A stretch of DNA of 28,955 nucleotides from Thioalkalivibrio sp. (GCA_003555285.1 PWGH01000080.1:1-28955), one strand, 5' to 3'; positions 7,822 through 16,740 are shown, counted from the stretch's first letter. Notes: generated by a model from the sequence alone, not told the origin. Made by a program: numbers and translations.

Positions 7822-8634
7822 CTAGTTCTCGCAGCTGGTGAATTCGCGCACCACGGTGCGTCCGTTGGGTGCATCGAGCACGGCGCAGTGGAAGAAGTCG
7901 CGCTCGGGCAAGCGCACGACCAGAGACAGCCGGAAGTAGCGCAGCGTTCCGTCTTCCCCCGCTGGGTCAGCCACGGCGTCGAGCACGACGTCTGGCGCGC
8001 GTTCCCGGTCGATCAGGTTATCCGTTCCCGGCCGTGCGGTCACGTAGGGGGCAATCGCCGCCCAGATTTCTGGAGTCATGGTCTGCACGCGGTTCAATTC
8101 CGAGGCCAGCAGGAAGGGCCGGTTGCCGCTGCGCTCCGGCGGCGTGCGCAGCCGATACGCGGGATCGTCGGTCTCCGGGTCCATCCAGTCCCGGATCGCC
8201 ACCGCCAGTTGCTGGCCCTGCCAGGCGGCGATCCCGTCCCCGGCGTTTGCTACCAGCGCCGCAAACTCCGCCAGCGGCGGGTCCTCGGCTCGGGCCAGGC
8301 TGTTCAGGTTGAACCGGCAATGCAGGTTCTCCAGGCGCGCCACCAGGTCGATGTCGTCGATCACCAGGGGTATCGCCGGCGATACACATTCCTCCCAGGG
8401 CAGGTCGTTCAGATCTTGGACCTGCTCCAGCAGGCGCAGCGCCATGACTTCGGCGCCCAGCAGCACGCTGCGCGCAAGATCCTGCTGGAACAACAGGCTC
8501 GAGCGGTGAATCTGGGCGTGATCGCGTACGCTCATGCCGATCGCCGCCGTCACCGCGATGGCGACCACCAGCAACGCGGTGATCAGGGCGACACCGCGTT
8601 GCGAGCCGCTCGCGCGGGTTGGCCGCCGGTTCAT
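7822..8634 (-). CDS. gspK: Type II secretion minor pseudopilin K
   Basis: Largest minor pseudopilin, at the tip of the pseudopilus with I and J. The 270-residue product has a basic leader of 14 residues, the prepilin peptidase site G|VALITALLVV, and as usual for GspK no glutamate at position 5 of the mature protein. The helical domain carries the family's FNLNSLA, RDWMDPETDDP (metal-site region) and FLLASELNRV motifs. Its ATG shares one base with the gspJ stop (TGATG). Confidence 0.95.
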   Translation of the reverse strand: MNRRPTRASGSQRGVALITALLVVAIAVTAAIGMSVRDHAQIHRSSLLFQQDLARSVLLGAEVMALRLLEQVQDLNDLPWEECVSPAIPLVIDDIDLVARLENLHCRFNLNSLARAEDPPLAEFAALVANAGDGIAAWQGQQLAVAIRDWMDPETDDPAYRLRTPPERSGNRPFLLASELNRVQTMTPEIWAAIAPYVTARPGTDNLIDRERAPDVVLDAVADPAGEDGTLRYFRLSLVVRLPERDFFHCAVLDAPNGRTVVREFTSCEN

Positions 8635-9290
8635 CACGCTTCCGGTTCGAGCGGCGCGCCCGCGGGCAGGGCCACGTGGCGTTCGATGCGCCCGAGCCCC
8701 GGCACCTCGAGGATGATCTCCACCAGGGCCGGAAGGCTGCCCGCGGCCGCCTCGCCGCGCAGCGGCGGCCAAGCGTCCAGCGCGTCCCCGCCGCTGACGC
8801 CGGCATTCAGAAAGCGCAGCTCCATCGTCACCGGTTCCGTCTCGCCGCGGCCGTTGTCGCGGGTGGCCAGGAAGATCCGTGCCAGGGGCTCGCTGTCGTC
8901 GCCGGCATCCACCACGTCCCAGATCCGGCGCTCCAGGCCCGCCTCGGTCACCCGCCAGGCGACCCGCCGCAGACGGTTGGTGCCGCCGCTTCCGGTGCGC
9001 ACCAGCTCGAGTTCGGGGTCGGTGACCAGCGGACTGTAGCGCAGCGGGGGCTGACGATCCCCGAAGCGGTCGCGCGGCCGAATCGACGCCACCTGGCGCA
9101 GATCGCGTTCCAGCACCGCCAGCGTCACCTGCACCTCGGCCAGAATCGCACTGCGCAGCCGCGTCTGGCTGTCGCTGTTCAGGATCGCGTGCAACCCGCC
9201 GTAGGCCACCGCGCTGACCACGGCGAACACCGCGACCGCGATCAGCAGTTCGAGCAGCGTGAAGCCGCGGGCACGCCGGATGCCCCTCAT
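8634..9290 (-). CDS. gspJ: Type II secretion minor pseudopilin J
   Basis: Tip pseudopilin that binds GspI and GspK. The 218-residue product has a 9-residue basic leader, cleavage site G|FTLLELLIAV with Glu at +5, then ILAEVQVTLAVLERDLRQV and the beta-rich RYSPLVTDPELELVRT typical of GspJ. The start overlaps the gspI stop by ATGA. Confidence 0.96.
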   Translation of the reverse strand: MRGIRRARGFTLLELLIAVAVFAVVSAVAYGGLHAILNSDSQTRLRSAILAEVQVTLAVLERDLRQVASIRPRDRFGDRQPPLRYSPLVTDPELELVRTGSGGTNRLRRVAWRVTEAGLERRIWDVVDAGDDSEPLARIFLATRDNGRGETEPVTMELRFLNAGVSGGDALDAWPPLRGEAAAGSLPALVEIILEVPGLGRIERHVALPAGAPLEPEA

Positions 9291-9862
9291 GGCAGCAGGT
9301 AGCCGACCACGCGGGCGCGGACGTCGTCGGGCGACCCGCTCGCGAGCCAGACGCTGACCTCCACGCGCAACACCGGCGGCAGTTCCAGCGGGCCCTCGGG
9401 CACCTCTTCCCGGATCTCGACGCGGTAATCCCAGTCCTGGCCGGCCTGGCGCAGCGTGCCCCGCTGGCTGCCGCCGCGCGGCTGCAGCAGGCCGGCCTCG
9501 TAGCGCGCGATCAGGTTCTGGCCGGTCCAGTGCGCGAGGGTGCGTTCCTGCAGGTAATGGGTATTGCGGGTGTGTTCCGAGCCGGCCTTGATCAACGCCC
9601 CCAGGCTCACCGCCAGGATGGTCAGGGCCACCAGCACCTCGAGCAGCGTGAAACCGGCACTGCGCCGGCGTGCTGGTGGCCCCTTTTGTTCCGCTGAAAG
9701 CCCTTCTTCGTGGTCTTCGCGGTGAAAACGCTCTGGCCGGGCTTGCGCTGTGAAGGGCGGTCGCCGAGAGGACTCGCCTCCTACAGGGGGGCGGTTCTGG
9801 GATTGCGAGGGGTTCCAGTCGGTGGCCGCGCTGCCACGATCACGCTTGGTGTACGGCCTCAT
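9287..9862 (-). CDS. gspI: Type II secretion minor pseudopilin I with 70-residue leader
   Basis: Minor pseudopilin that starts tip assembly with J and K. The mature part is standard: G|FTLLEVLVALTILAVSLGALIKA, then the ERTLAHWTGQNLIARYE segment. The oddity is the leader. The ATG at 9860-9862 overlaps the gspH stop by ATGA, and reading through the 210 bases to the cleavage site I find no other ATG, GTG or TTG in frame, so the leader is 70 residues where about 5-20 is usual. It is rich in Arg, Pro and Ser and is encoded by DNA with repeat-like sequence (9700-9787). Either the long leader is tolerated, the start is a rarer codon near the cleavage site, or the copy is impaired. Confidence 0.9.
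   Translation of the reverse strand: MRPYTKRDRGSAATDWNPSQSQNRPPVGGESSRRPPFTAQARPERFHREDHEEGLSAEQKGPPARRRSAGFTLLEVLVALTILAVSLGALIKAGSEHTRNTHYLQERTLAHWTGQNLIARYEAGLLQPRGGSQRGTLRQAGQDWDYRVEIREEVPEGPLELPPVLRVEVSVWLASGSPDDVRARVVGYLLP
9700..9787 (+). repeat. Repeat-like insert inside the gspI leader
   Basis: Two pieces look like dispersed repeats: TTCGTGGTCTTCGCGGTGAA at 9707-9726, of a type often seen outside genes in proteobacteria, and TCGCCGAGAGGACTCGCC at 9761-9778 followed by TCCTACAGG, with a CGAG/CTCG stem, like a REP unit. The 7-base inverted repeat GCCCTTC (9700-9706) and GAAGGGC (9752-9758) brackets the first piece. The frame of gspI stays open through all of it. Confidence 0.55.
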
Positions 9863-10374
9863 GGCATCGTTTCCTGGGTGATGCGGCCGTCGCGTCGGCC
9901 GGTGACCCGCAGTACGGTGCCACCGGGATCGGCCGGGCGCAGCTCCAACTCAAAGGGGGTGACCTCGCCGGAGCCGTTGAACAGCACCTGTGCACGGTCG
10001 GCGCGCTCGTCCAACGGCACCCGGCGGCCCTCCTGGCGCAGGCGCAGTTCGAGGCCCAGACGCGCCACCGAACGCGGGGTCAGCGGTGTCCGCTCCAGTG
10101 GCACCCACATCACCTGCTGATCCTCGAGCCAGACCTGCTGCAGGAAGGCATAGCCGTCCCGGGAGAAGCCGAGCGCCCGCGCCTCGCCGGTCAGCAGGCT
10201 CTCGTCGCGGGCCAGCCCGGCCAGTTCCACCAGACGCCGCGCCTCCTGCTCGATCTGCCGGGAGCTGCTGCTGCCGACCGCGAGCACCGCAAAGCTGACC
10301 AGCAGCCCGAAGATCAACAGCACCACCAGCAGCTCGAGTAGCGTGAAACCGCGTCCGAGCATTCGGGCGTGCAT
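9859..10374 (-). CDS. gspH: Type II secretion minor pseudopilin H
   Basis: Minor pseudopilin linking the tip complex to the GspG shaft. With the start at 10372-10374 the product has 171 residues, leader MHARMLGRG and cleavage G|FTLLELLVVLLIFGLLVSF with Glu at +5, then the beta-sandwich (YAFLQQVWLEDQQ, PFELELRP) of the GspH family. Neither this ATG nor the second one four codons on has a clear ribosome site, and the frame is open for 50 more codons upstream, so a long leader cannot be ruled out. The gap to gspG is 173 bases. Confidence 0.92.
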   Translation of the reverse strand: MHARMLGRGFTLLELLVVLLIFGLLVSFAVLAVGSSSSRQIEQEARRLVELAGLARDESLLTGEARALGFSRDGYAFLQQVWLEDQQVMWVPLERTPLTPRSVARLGLELRLRQEGRRVPLDERADRAQVLFNGSGEVTPFELELRPADPGGTVLRVTGRRDGRITQETMP

Positions 10375-10547
10375 CAGGGTGGCGGGCGTGAGGGTGGCGA
10401 CCGCAACAGGGGCGGCAGTGGGTGCGCTGCGCTTCACCTTCCACGCTGCGGAGGGTGGGTTCGGCCTGCAGACGGATGCAATACCCGTGCGTGCGTGTGC
10501 GCGGCAGCTGCCTGAACCGTCCATGCGCCGGAATGACGGGCGGTGGC
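10375..10547. other. Wide gspG/gspH gap with repeat-like pieces
   Basis: 173 bases where neighbouring gsp junctions mostly overlap. It contains GTGGGTGCGCTGCGCT (10418-10433), shared with 1226-1241, and GCGCCGGAATGACGG near 10525-10539, like the common CGTCATTCCGGCG extragenic repeat on the other strand. No terminator with a U-run and no clear promoter is visible. Confidence 0.45.
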
Positions 10548-11003
10548 TCAGAACTCGTCCAGGTTCCAGTTGCCGATCTCGGCATTCACACCGGTGCCGC
10601 CGCGGCGGCCGTCGGCGCCGTAGCTGAAGATGTCGATGTCGCCCCGGGTGCCGGGGTTCAGGTACTGGTACTCGTTGCCCCAGGGGTCGCGCGGCAGCCG
10701 GTCCATGTAGCCGCCGCTGCGGTAGTTGCGCGGTTCCTGGCCGGTGCGCGGACGCTCGACCAGCGCCTGGAGCCCCTGATTGGTGTCCGGGTACACGAAG
10801 TTGTCCAGCCGATACAGGTTCAGCGCGGATTCCATCGCGCGGATGTCGCTTTTCACCTTGGTGATGCGCGCGTCGTCCGGACGGTCCATCACCCGGGGCA
10901 CGACGATCGCCGCCAGAATCCCAAGAATCACCACGACCACCATGATCTCGATCAGCGTGAAACCGTGACTTCGGCCACGGGACTGCAGGTTCATTCCAGG
11001 CAT
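10548..11003 (-). CDS. gspG: Type II secretion major pseudopilin G
   Basis: Builds the pseudopilus shaft that drives substrates through the secretin. The 151-residue product has leader MPGMNLQSRGRSHG, cleavage G|FTLIEIMVVVVILGILAAIVVPRVM with Glu at +5, and the C-terminal calcium-site region YPDTNQGLQALVERP and LPRDPWGNEYQYLNPG typical of GspG. The ATG at 11001-11003 lies 2 bases after the gspF stop; an alternative ATG three codons on would give an 11-residue leader. Confidence 0.97.
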   Translation of the reverse strand: MPGMNLQSRGRSHGFTLIEIMVVVVILGILAAIVVPRVMDRPDDARITKVKSDIRAMESALNLYRLDNFVYPDTNQGLQALVERPRTGQEPRNYRSGGYMDRLPRDPWGNEYQYLNPGTRGDIDIFSYGADGRRGGTGVNAEIGNWNLDEF

Positions 11004-11005
11004 GC

Positions 11006-12220
11006 TCAGTTCACCAGTTGGTTCAGTTCGAAGATGGGCAACAGGATTGCCAGCACGATGGTCAATACCACCGCGCCCATGGTCACGATCAGCAGGGGCT
11101 CGAACAGGCCGACGACCATGCTGATGCGCGTCTCGAGCTCGCGTTCCTGGGTTTCGGCCGCGCGTTCGAGCATTTCGTTCAGTTTACCGCTGGACTCGCC
11201 GCTCTTGATCAGATGCACGGTCATCGGCGGGAAGTACCCGCTCTGCTCCAACGCCCGGCCGATGCCGGAGCCCTCGCGCACCCGCTGCGCCGCGCCGGCC
11301 ACCGCCGCGCGCATCGGCCGGTTGCCGATCACCTCGGCGCCGGTGCGCAGCGCATCGAGCAACGCGACCCCGCTGGCCGCCAGGATGCTCAGCGTGCGCG
11401 CGAAGCGGGCGGTGTTCAGGCCGCGCACCAGCCGCCCGATCAGCGGCAGGCGCAGCAGCAGCGCATGGTAACGGTAGCGCCAGTGTTCGCGCCGCAGCAA
11501 CCGACCGATGGCGAGGATCAGTACCACGAGTGCGGCCAGCGCCCAGAGCCCGTAGTCGAGCAGCGCATCGCTGACCGCGATCAAGGCCCGGGTCAGCCAG
11601 GGCAGATCCTGGCCGATGCCGGCGAAGACCTGCACCACCTCGGGGACCACGAAGGCCAGCAGCGCCACGGTGACGCCGATCGCGACCACCGTCAGGATCA
11701 GCGGATAGAACAGCGCCAGCGTGATCTTCTGGCGCATCGCATTGCGGCTTTCGGTGTAATCCGCGAGGCGTTCGAGCACCAGGTCGAGGTGGCCGGACTG
11801 CTCGCCGGCCGCGACGGTGGTGCGGTAGAGCTCCGGGAAGATGCGCGGGAACGCGGCCATCGCCGGGGCCAGTGCGTGGCCCTCCATCACCCGGGTGCGG
11901 ACCGCGGTGAGCACGTTGCGAATGCGCGTCTTCTCGGTCTGGCGGGCGACGGTGCCGAGGATTTCCTCGACCGGCAGGCCGGCGCGGGCCAGCGTGGCCA
12001 TCTGGCGCGTGGCCAGCGACAGGTCGAGCGCGCTGATGCCGCGACCGCCGTGGATCCGGCCGCCGGCGCCGCGGCGTTGTTCGGCGACCTCTTCGAGCTG
12101 CAGCGGCGTCAGCCCCTCCTGGCGCAGCCGCGCGCGCACGCCGCGCGCGGTGTCGCCCTCGGCCACGCCTTTGCGCTTGCGCCCCCCCGCATCGAGGGCC
12201 AGGTATTCAAACGCCGGCAT
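11006..12220 (-). CDS. gspF: Type II secretion inner-membrane platform protein F
   Basis: Polytopic platform protein that couples GspE to pseudopilus growth. The 404-residue product has two cytoplasmic T2SSF domains separated and followed by hydrophobic helices, near 170-192, 220-240 and 372-395. The N-terminal FEYLALDAGGRKRKG and LATLARAGLPVEEIL-like region are typical. I chose the ATG at 12218-12220, preceded by GAGG; a TTG three codons upstream that overlaps the gspE stop is the alternative. Confidence 0.96.
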   Translation of the reverse strand: MPAFEYLALDAGGRKRKGVAEGDTARGVRARLRQEGLTPLQLEEVAEQRRGAGGRIHGGRGISALDLSLATRQMATLARAGLPVEEILGTVARQTEKTRIRNVLTAVRTRVMEGHALAPAMAAFPRIFPELYRTTVAAGEQSGHLDLVLERLADYTESRNAMRQKITLALFYPLILTVVAIGVTVALLAFVVPEVVQVFAGIGQDLPWLTRALIAVSDALLDYGLWALAALVVLILAIGRLLRREHWRYRYHALLLRLPLIGRLVRGLNTARFARTLSILAASGVALLDALRTGAEVIGNRPMRAAVAGAAQRVREGSGIGRALEQSGYFPPMTVHLIKSGESSGKLNEMLERAAETQERELETRISMVVGLFEPLLIVTMGAVVLTIVLAILLPIFELNQLVN

Positions 12221-12225
12221 GGTCC

Positions 12226-13776
12226 TCAATCCTCACGAGTGACTCGGACAACTTCTTCGACCGTGGTGGTGCCGTCCAGGATGCGGCGCAGGCCGTCGGC
12301 GCGGATTCCGGGGGTGGTGGCGCGGGCATGCGCGGTCATCTCGCGTTCGCCGGCGCCGTCGTGAATCATCTGGCGCAGGGTGTCGTCGATCTCGATCAAT
12401 TCGTAGATGCCGGTGCGGCCCCGGTAGCCGGTGCCCTTGCAGTCCGGGCAGCCGCGCGCGTGGTAGACGATCGGCAGTTGCGCCGGATCCAGCCCCAGCT
12501 GTTCGCACTCGCCGCGGGTTGCGGGCACCGCGTCCCGGCAGCCGGTGCACAGCACCCGCACCAGGCGCTGGGCCAGGATGCCGTTCAGCGTGGAGGCGAT
12601 CAGAAACGGCTCGACGCCCATGTCGCGCAGCCGGGTGATCGCGCCGATCGCCGAATTCGTGTGCAGCGTGGAGAACACCAGGTGGCCGGTCAGGCTCGCC
12701 TGCACCGCGATCTGCACGGTGTCGAGGTCGCGTATTTCACCGACCATCACCACGTCCGGGTCCTGGCGCAGGATCGCGCGCAGGCCGCGGGCGAAGGTCA
12801 TGTCGACCCGGGTGTTGATCTGGGTCTGGCCGATGCCGTCCAGGTAGTACTCGATCGGATCCTCGACGGTCAGAATGTTCCGGCTGCGGTCGTTCAGCTG
12901 CATCAAGGCCGCGTACAACGTGGTGGTCTTGCCCGAACCGGTCGGGCCGGTGACCAGCACGATGCCGTGCGGGCGGCTGATCACCCGCGCCATGCCGGTG
13001 TACTGCGTTTCGGCCATGCCCAGGTGGCGCAGCTCGAGGCGCCCGGCCTGCTTGTCGAGCAGGCGCATCACCACCCGCTCGCCGTGGCCGGAGGGCAAGG
13101 TCGACACGCGCACGTCCACCGGCCGGCCGGCCACGCGCAACGAGATGCGGCCATCCTGCGGCAGGCGTTTTTCGGCGATATCCAGACGCGCCATCACTTT
13201 CACCCGGGAGACGATCAAGGGCGCCAGGCCGACCGGCGGGTTCAGCACCTCGCGCAGCACACCGTCGACGCGCAGGCGCACCGACAGCCGGGCCTCGAAG
13301 GGTTCGATGTGGATGTCCGAGGCGTTCTCACGCACCGCCTCGGTGAGCAGGGCGTTGATCAATCGGATGATCGGTGCGTCGTCCTCGGCCTCGAGCAGGT
13401 CCTGCGGTTCGGCCAGGGCTTCGGCCACGCTGAGCAGATCGCCTTCGTCGTTCAGGCCTTCGACGAAGGTCATCGCATCGTTGCTGCTGCTTTCGTGCTG
13501 TTCGCGCAGCTTCTGGTCGAAACGCTCGCGGTCGAGCGGCGCCAGCTGCAGCGGCTCGGCGCTGCGCCGCCGGATTTCCAGCACGGCCATCGGGTCGGCG
13601 TCGTCGCGCAGGTACAGCGTGCGCCGGCCGTCGACCACCGGCCCGGCCAGCACGCCCGAGCGCCGGGAGAAGCCATAGCCCGGGGTCGAGACATCATCGA
13701 CGGACTGGCCACCGGTCGGCTCGCCGGACGCGCCGACGGCCACCGCCATCGCCTCGGGCTCCGGCCGGCCGCTCAT
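12226..13776 (-). CDS. gspE: Type II secretion ATPase E
   Basis: Hexameric cytoplasmic ATPase that powers pseudopilus assembly, bound through GspL. The 516-residue product has the N2E domain from about 140 (SDIHIEPFE), Walker A GPTGSGKT at 277-284, the Asp box VEDPIEY near 304, Walker B VVMVGE at 342-347, the His box TGHLVFSTLHTN near 363-374, and a zinc-binding four-cysteine site C410-x2-C413 and C443-x2-C446. The ATG at 13774-13776 overlaps the gspD stop by ATGA. The first 130 residues are variable and acidic. Confidence 0.98.
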   Translation of the reverse strand: MSGRPEPEAMAVAVGASGEPTGGQSVDDVSTPGYGFSRRSGVLAGPVVDGRRTLYLRDDADPMAVLEIRRRSAEPLQLAPLDRERFDQKLREQHESSSNDAMTFVEGLNDEGDLLSVAEALAEPQDLLEAEDDAPIIRLINALLTEAVRENASDIHIEPFEARLSVRLRVDGVLREVLNPPVGLAPLIVSRVKVMARLDIAEKRLPQDGRISLRVAGRPVDVRVSTLPSGHGERVVMRLLDKQAGRLELRHLGMAETQYTGMARVISRPHGIVLVTGPTGSGKTTTLYAALMQLNDRSRNILTVEDPIEYYLDGIGQTQINTRVDMTFARGLRAILRQDPDVVMVGEIRDLDTVQIAVQASLTGHLVFSTLHTNSAIGAITRLRDMGVEPFLIASTLNGILAQRLVRVLCTGCRDAVPATRGECEQLGLDPAQLPIVYHARGCPDCKGTGYRGRTGIYELIEIDDTLRQMIHDGAGEREMTAHARATTPGIRADGLRRILDGTTTVEEVVRVTRED

Positions 13777-15758
13777 GGCCGCGGCGACGGCGCCGGGGGA
13801 GCGCTCAGCGGCCGGACATCGGTGAGGGCCTGCACCTCGGCAAAGGACGGTGGCAGATAGGTCATCTCCTCCCATTCCGGCAGCACCGGGCTCTGGCCGG
13901 CAAAGCCGCGGTTGCTGCGCTCGGCCTCGCGCAATTGCTCGCCGCGGATGAAGCTGTATTTTTCGCTGGTGATCTCGGCGCCCGCGGCGTTGGTGCGCAC
14001 GATGCGCGGGTACAGGAAGACCATCAGGTTGCGCTTCTCCGAGCGCTCGGTGTCGTAGCGAAACAGCCGCCCGACGCCGGGAAGGTTGCCCAGGCCCGGC
14101 ACCTGGTCGCGGGTATCCACCCGCTGCTCGTCGATCAGGCCGCCGAGCACCAGCATCTCGCCGTCGTCGACGATCACGTGGGTGCGCAGGTTGCGGGTGT
14201 TGGTGATCAGGTCCGCCGCCCCGGCGGCACCGGGCGCGATCTGCGAAACCTCTTGCTCGATCTCGAGGCGGATCGCGTTGCCCTCGTTGATTTGCGGGCG
14301 CACGCGCAGTTTCACTCCCACATCCTCGCGGCGAATGGTGTCGAAGGCCTGTCCCGAATCCTCGATGGAGCGGCCGACGATGAAGGGCACGTTCTGGCCG
14401 ACCACGATCTCGGCCTCCTCGTTGTCGAGCGTCAGCAGACTCGGGGTCGACAGGATGTTGCTCGACGAATCGCCCTGCAGCGCGCTGATCAGCATCGCAA
14501 TCTGGGTGCTGCCGGTCTGCCCGATCCCTCCGAGGTTCAAGCCGTCGCCGGGATTCGGCGGGGCCGCGACCGAGCCGTCCAGGAAACCCGCCACACCGGC
14601 GCCCAGCTGCAGGATGCCGCGACCGGTCCGATCGAAGTTGATCAGGCCCAGACCGGTACTGGGCGAAAACGCGCCCCATTGCACGCCGAGCTGGCGGGCG
14701 CGCTCGGAGGAAACCTCGGCGATCACCGCCTCGACCATCACCTGCGCCCGGCGGATATCGAGCTTCTGGATCACCTCGTTGTAGTCCTGGGCGAACTCGC
14801 CGCCGCCGAAGATCACGATCGAATTGGTGCTCACATGCGGCTGGATGCGCACCGTGCCTTCCCGGCGCGCCGCCGCCCCCTCGGTGCCGCGCTCCACCGC
14901 CTGCTGCGTCTCGGCGATGCCGCGCAGCACCTCGGCGACATCCTCGGCCTGGGCATAGCGCAGGTAATGCACCTGGGTGTGGCCGGCAGCGACCGGGCTG
15001 TCGAGCTGCAGGATCAGCGCCCGCAATGGCAACCGGCGCTCGGGATCGCCGGACAGGATCACCGCATTGGCGCGCTCGTCGGCGAGGATCCGGATGCGCG
15101 CGCGGGCCGGCTGCCCCTCGTTGCCACTGGTCTCGAGCTCGCGCAGCTTGGTCGCGAGGCTCGCGGCGTTGGCGTGGCGCAGTTCGATCACTTCGAAACC
15201 CTGGGCGGCGGGCTGGTCGATGCGCGCGATCAGTTCGCGGATGCGGCGCACGTTCCCGGCGCTGTCGGAGATCAGCAGGGCATTGGTCTCGGCGGCTGCC
15301 GCCAGGTGGCCGCCCTGGGGCACCAGCGGGCGCAGGATCGGCACCAGCTGCGCCGCGCTCACGTGTTCGGTCTGGATTACATGGGTGACGATCTCATCGT
15401 CGCGCAGGTGCTCGTGGGCGAACAGGTTCGGCACCTCGCCCTGTTTGGCCTGCACGTCCGGGACGATCTTGGTCGCCGCCGCGCCGGGCACCGCGGAGAA
15501 GCCATAGACCTTCAGCACCGCGAGGAACAGATCGTAGAGTTCGTCGCGTTGCACCGCTCGGCCCGAGACCAGGCTCACCTTCCCGCGCACCCGGGGATCG
15601 ACGATGAAGTTGGTGCCGGTTTCCTCGGCCACCAGATCGATCAGGGTCTGAATCTCGGCATCGCGCAGATTCAGCGTCAGGGTGTCGGCGGTGACGGTGG
15701 CCGGGAGCAGCGACACGAGGGCCAGCAGCAGCGGGATCGGTAGGAATCGAAGGGACAT
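13773..15758 (-). CDS. gspD: Type II secretion secretin D
   Basis: Outer-membrane channel of the T2SS, a multimeric secretin. The 661-residue product has a signal peptide (1-24, ending TVTA), N0 domain at 25-95 (TLTLNLRDAEIQTLIDLVAEETGTNFIVD region), N1-N3 domains to about 335, and the secretin core with NILSTPSLLTLDN at 434-446, VGQNVPFIVG near 453 and VPGLGNLPGVGRLF near 553. It ends in a short Pro/Ser tail without an obvious pilotin-binding S-domain. I prefer the ATG at 15756-15758; an in-frame TTG four codons upstream overlaps the gspC stop as TTGA. Confidence 0.97.
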   Translation of the reverse strand: MSLRFLPIPLLLALVSLLPATVTADTLTLNLRDAEIQTLIDLVAEETGTNFIVDPRVRGKVSLVSGRAVQRDELYDLFLAVLKVYGFSAVPGAAATKIVPDVQAKQGEVPNLFAHEHLRDDEIVTHVIQTEHVSAAQLVPILRPLVPQGGHLAAAAETNALLISDSAGNVRRIRELIARIDQPAAQGFEVIELRHANAASLATKLRELETSGNEGQPARARIRILADERANAVILSGDPERRLPLRALILQLDSPVAAGHTQVHYLRYAQAEDVAEVLRGIAETQQAVERGTEGAAARREGTVRIQPHVSTNSIVIFGGGEFAQDYNEVIQKLDIRRAQVMVEAVIAEVSSERARQLGVQWGAFSPSTGLGLINFDRTGRGILQLGAGVAGFLDGSVAAPPNPGDGLNLGGIGQTGSTQIAMLISALQGDSSSNILSTPSLLTLDNEEAEIVVGQNVPFIVGRSIEDSGQAFDTIRREDVGVKLRVRPQINEGNAIRLEIEQEVSQIAPGAAGAADLITNTRNLRTHVIVDDGEMLVLGGLIDEQRVDTRDQVPGLGNLPGVGRLFRYDTERSEKRNLMVFLYPRIVRTNAAGAEITSEKYSFIRGEQLREAERSNRGFAGQSPVLPEWEEMTYLPPSFAEVQALTDVRPLSAPPAPSPRP

Positions 15759-15766
15759 TAGGGTTC

Positions 15767-16687
15767 TCAATCTAACAATTGGACACTGAGCGGGAGGGCT
15801 TGGCCGTTGCGTTCGACCACCAGTTCGACCTGGCTTTGCGTGGACAGCTCCTGAAGCAGGCTATCCGTGTTGTCGATCGAGGCCACGGGCATGCCGTTGA
15901 CCGACGTGATCACGTCCCCCGGTCGCAGCCCCGCCTGCTGGAACTGGCGCGCATTTCGGGTCGGCCGCACCTCGAGCCCGTGCAACGTGCCGTTCTGGAT
16001 CACCGGCCGTGCCCGGATGCTTTGCATCAGCCGGTCGGGGTCGGACAGCCAGTCCTCGCGCCGCACGTGGGGCATCCCCGGATCGGCGGCAAGGTCGGCC
16101 ATCGAATCCGAATCCGTCGGGTCGGCGTCGGATTCGAAATCGGGGGACGGGACATAACTCGGGGCCCGGGCGGGCGCGCTGGCCGCAACGGCGGTGCCGT
16201 CTGCGCGCGGCAGTCGCAGGGTTTCGTAGGCGTTGTCGCGTTCCAGGATCACGCGATCGGCGTGGATCTGATGCACCCGCGCCTGACCCGAGCCGATCGC
16301 ATCGCCCACGGTGTACAGCCGCTCGCGCCGATTGTCCTCGCTGATGATCGCATGCCCGGTATCCGGGCTGTTGCCGGCCGAGAGCCCCACCAGACGCAGG
16401 CGCAGGCGCGTCTCCGGGGCGACCACCGGCGCGGCCTCGACGCGCTCGTGCAGCACCCCGAACAGCGGCAGTTGGGCGACCTCGGCCAGCGGCGATTCGG
16501 CCGGGCGTGCAGTGCTCGGCACGACCGGTTCGGCCTGAATATGCAGCGTGACCCCTGGGCGCACATCGGGCGCCAGGAGCTGCCAGGTGATGCTCGCGGC
16601 CAGCGCAGCCAGCAGCACCAGCAGCAACATGCTGATACCGCGCGGCCACAGGGCCGAAGACACAAGGGAAATCGCCAGAACGCTCAT
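15767..16687 (-). CDS. gspC: Type II secretion protein C, PDZ type
   Basis: Inner-membrane protein that joins the platform to the secretin and takes part in substrate choice. The 306-residue product has a short cytoplasmic start, one transmembrane helix at about 19-38, the HR domain near 66-163 (LAEVAQLPLFGVL, GHAIISEDNRRERLYTVGD), an acidic linker at 175-205, and a C-terminal PDZ domain at about 225-306 (FQQAGLRPGDVITSVNGMPV). First gene of the gsp run. The ATG at 16685-16687 has no strong ribosome site; a GTG 17 codons upstream is possible. Confidence 0.95.
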   Translation of the reverse strand: MSVLAISLVSSALWPRGISMLLLVLLAALAASITWQLLAPDVRPGVTLHIQAEPVVPSTARPAESPLAEVAQLPLFGVLHERVEAAPVVAPETRLRLRLVGLSAGNSPDTGHAIISEDNRRERLYTVGDAIGSGQARVHQIHADRVILERDNAYETLRLPRADGTAVAASAPARAPSYVPSPDFESDADPTDSDSMADLAADPGMPHVRREDWLSDPDRLMQSIRARPVIQNGTLHGLEVRPTRNARQFQQAGLRPGDVITSVNGMPVASIDNTDSLLQELSTQSQVELVVERNGQALPLSVQLLD

Positions 16688-16711
16688 CTTGTCAAGAATG
16701 CAGCAGTTCCC

Positions 16712-16740
16712 CCTAGAGGTCCATGCGCACCCGGTCACAA
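16712..16740 (-). promoter_or_regulatory. Weak candidate promoter for the gsp operon
   Basis: On the minus strand TTGTGA (-35) and TCTAGG (-10) are separated by 17 bases, 25 bases upstream of the gspC start. Both boxes are imperfect. The 163-base gap after gpmI is the natural place for the operon promoter. Confidence 0.25.

Noticed and set aside
13777..14679. Extension of the gspE frame into gspD
   Set aside because: The first 301 codons overlap gspD in another frame; the ATGA overlap at 13773-13776 marks the real start.
13935..15743. 602-codon plus-strand open frame opposite gspD
   Set aside because: Antisense to a clear secretin gene, rich in His, Asp, Gln and Arg as shadow frames are, with no recognisable motif.
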